DNA of 29,185 nucleotides from Amphimedon queenslandica (Eukaryota; Porifera; Demospongiae; Haplosclerida; Niphatidae): the NCBI RefSeq assembly GCF_000090795.2, contig NW_003546853.1, forward strand, positions 17,237-46,421, given 5' to 3'. Every line of letters starts with the position of its first letter. Position 1 is the stretch's first letter. Below, one piece after another: positions 29,083 through 29,185 of this stretch. The notes beneath the pieces are model-generated. The model was given only the letters and a program-made list of their open reading frames with translations, was not told where the DNA came from and did not search any database. Made by a program: the position numbers and the translations under genes.

Positions 29083-29185
29083 TTTTACAGTCATAAACAC
29101 AGCAAAAAAAATCAGGCTCCAATTGTCCGGATAACGAGCATTCCGAATATAGGCGTCTATAGGTGCATGTACACAGGTGTATTTT

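Larger units (their letters stand above)
24927..29179 (+). mobile_element. pogo-type (Tc1/mariner superfamily) element, 4253 bp
   Basis: TA at 24925-24926 and 29180-29181 flank inverted repeats beginning CTCCAGTGTACATGCACC and, inverted, CACCTGTGTACATGCACC. Over the first 65 bases about 57 match, and the similarity continues to about 100 bp (24927-25026 and about 29083-29179). Between them lies a pogo-type transposase on the plus strand, followed by a tandem array. The right end falls six bases before the window edge. Confidence 0.9.

Overview
The window looks like a piece of a marine invertebrate nuclear genome, most likely a sponge or other early-branching animal. The evidence is AT-rich sequence, GT-AG introns of only about 45-62 nt, tRNA/pol III-like boxes in a MITE, a 10-N assembly gap at 17721-17730, and repeat families I associate with sponges and cnidarians. 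The species assignment is inference. I find no prokaryotic gene, rRNA, functional tRNA or CRISPR array. Nearly everything recognisable is a transposable element or a decayed multi-copy gene; no intact host gene is convincing.

Layout. 1-459 (-): 5' end of an LTR element (LTR, candidate PBS, start of gag), apparently inserted into the integrase of a Ty3/gypsy gag-pol copy at 460-3291 (-). That copy abuts a Gmr1-like Ty3/gypsy element (3292-6224, -) whose integrase follows protease directly. Its gag is interrupted by a 274-bp hAT-type MITE with an 8-bp target duplication. 6985-7815 and 16440-17725 (-) hold two parts of what looks like one broken gene or adjacent pair: a RecQ-type helicase, split between motifs V and VI, followed by a Ulp1/C48-type protease domain. 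The 8.6 kb between the parts contains a MULE-type MITE (7926-8597), a broken SAM-domain gene (8720-13537, -), a hairpin element (12574-12780) and a transposase-like C2H2 gene (13678-15831, +). The last two genes are head to head and share a 140-bp promoter.

18031-22235 is a 4.2-kb Mutator-like element with a 9-bp target duplication and 250-bp terminal inverted repeats that differ at one base. The repeats contain the first coding exon. The transposase has a DDE core, SWIM finger, AT-hook and PHD finger but carries a frameshift and a stop. The 3' end of the element is an inverted, internally deleted copy of its own 5' part. 23848-24588 (+) is a hAT/CGGBP1-like transposase remnant. 24927-29179 is a pogo-type element with TA target duplication and roughly 100-bp inverted repeats. 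Its transposase lost the second catalytic Asp, and its tail is a tandem array of about ten exon-plus-mini-intron units followed by a degenerate PHD finger.

The most notable signals are the self-derived 3' end of the MULE, the tandem exon/mini-intron array, the RecQ plus C48 association, and the nested and chimeric LTR elements. Every large coding unit carries at least one stop, frameshift or deletion, so protein activity from these copies is unlikely. The near-perfect MULE repeats point to recent movement, presumably driven in trans.
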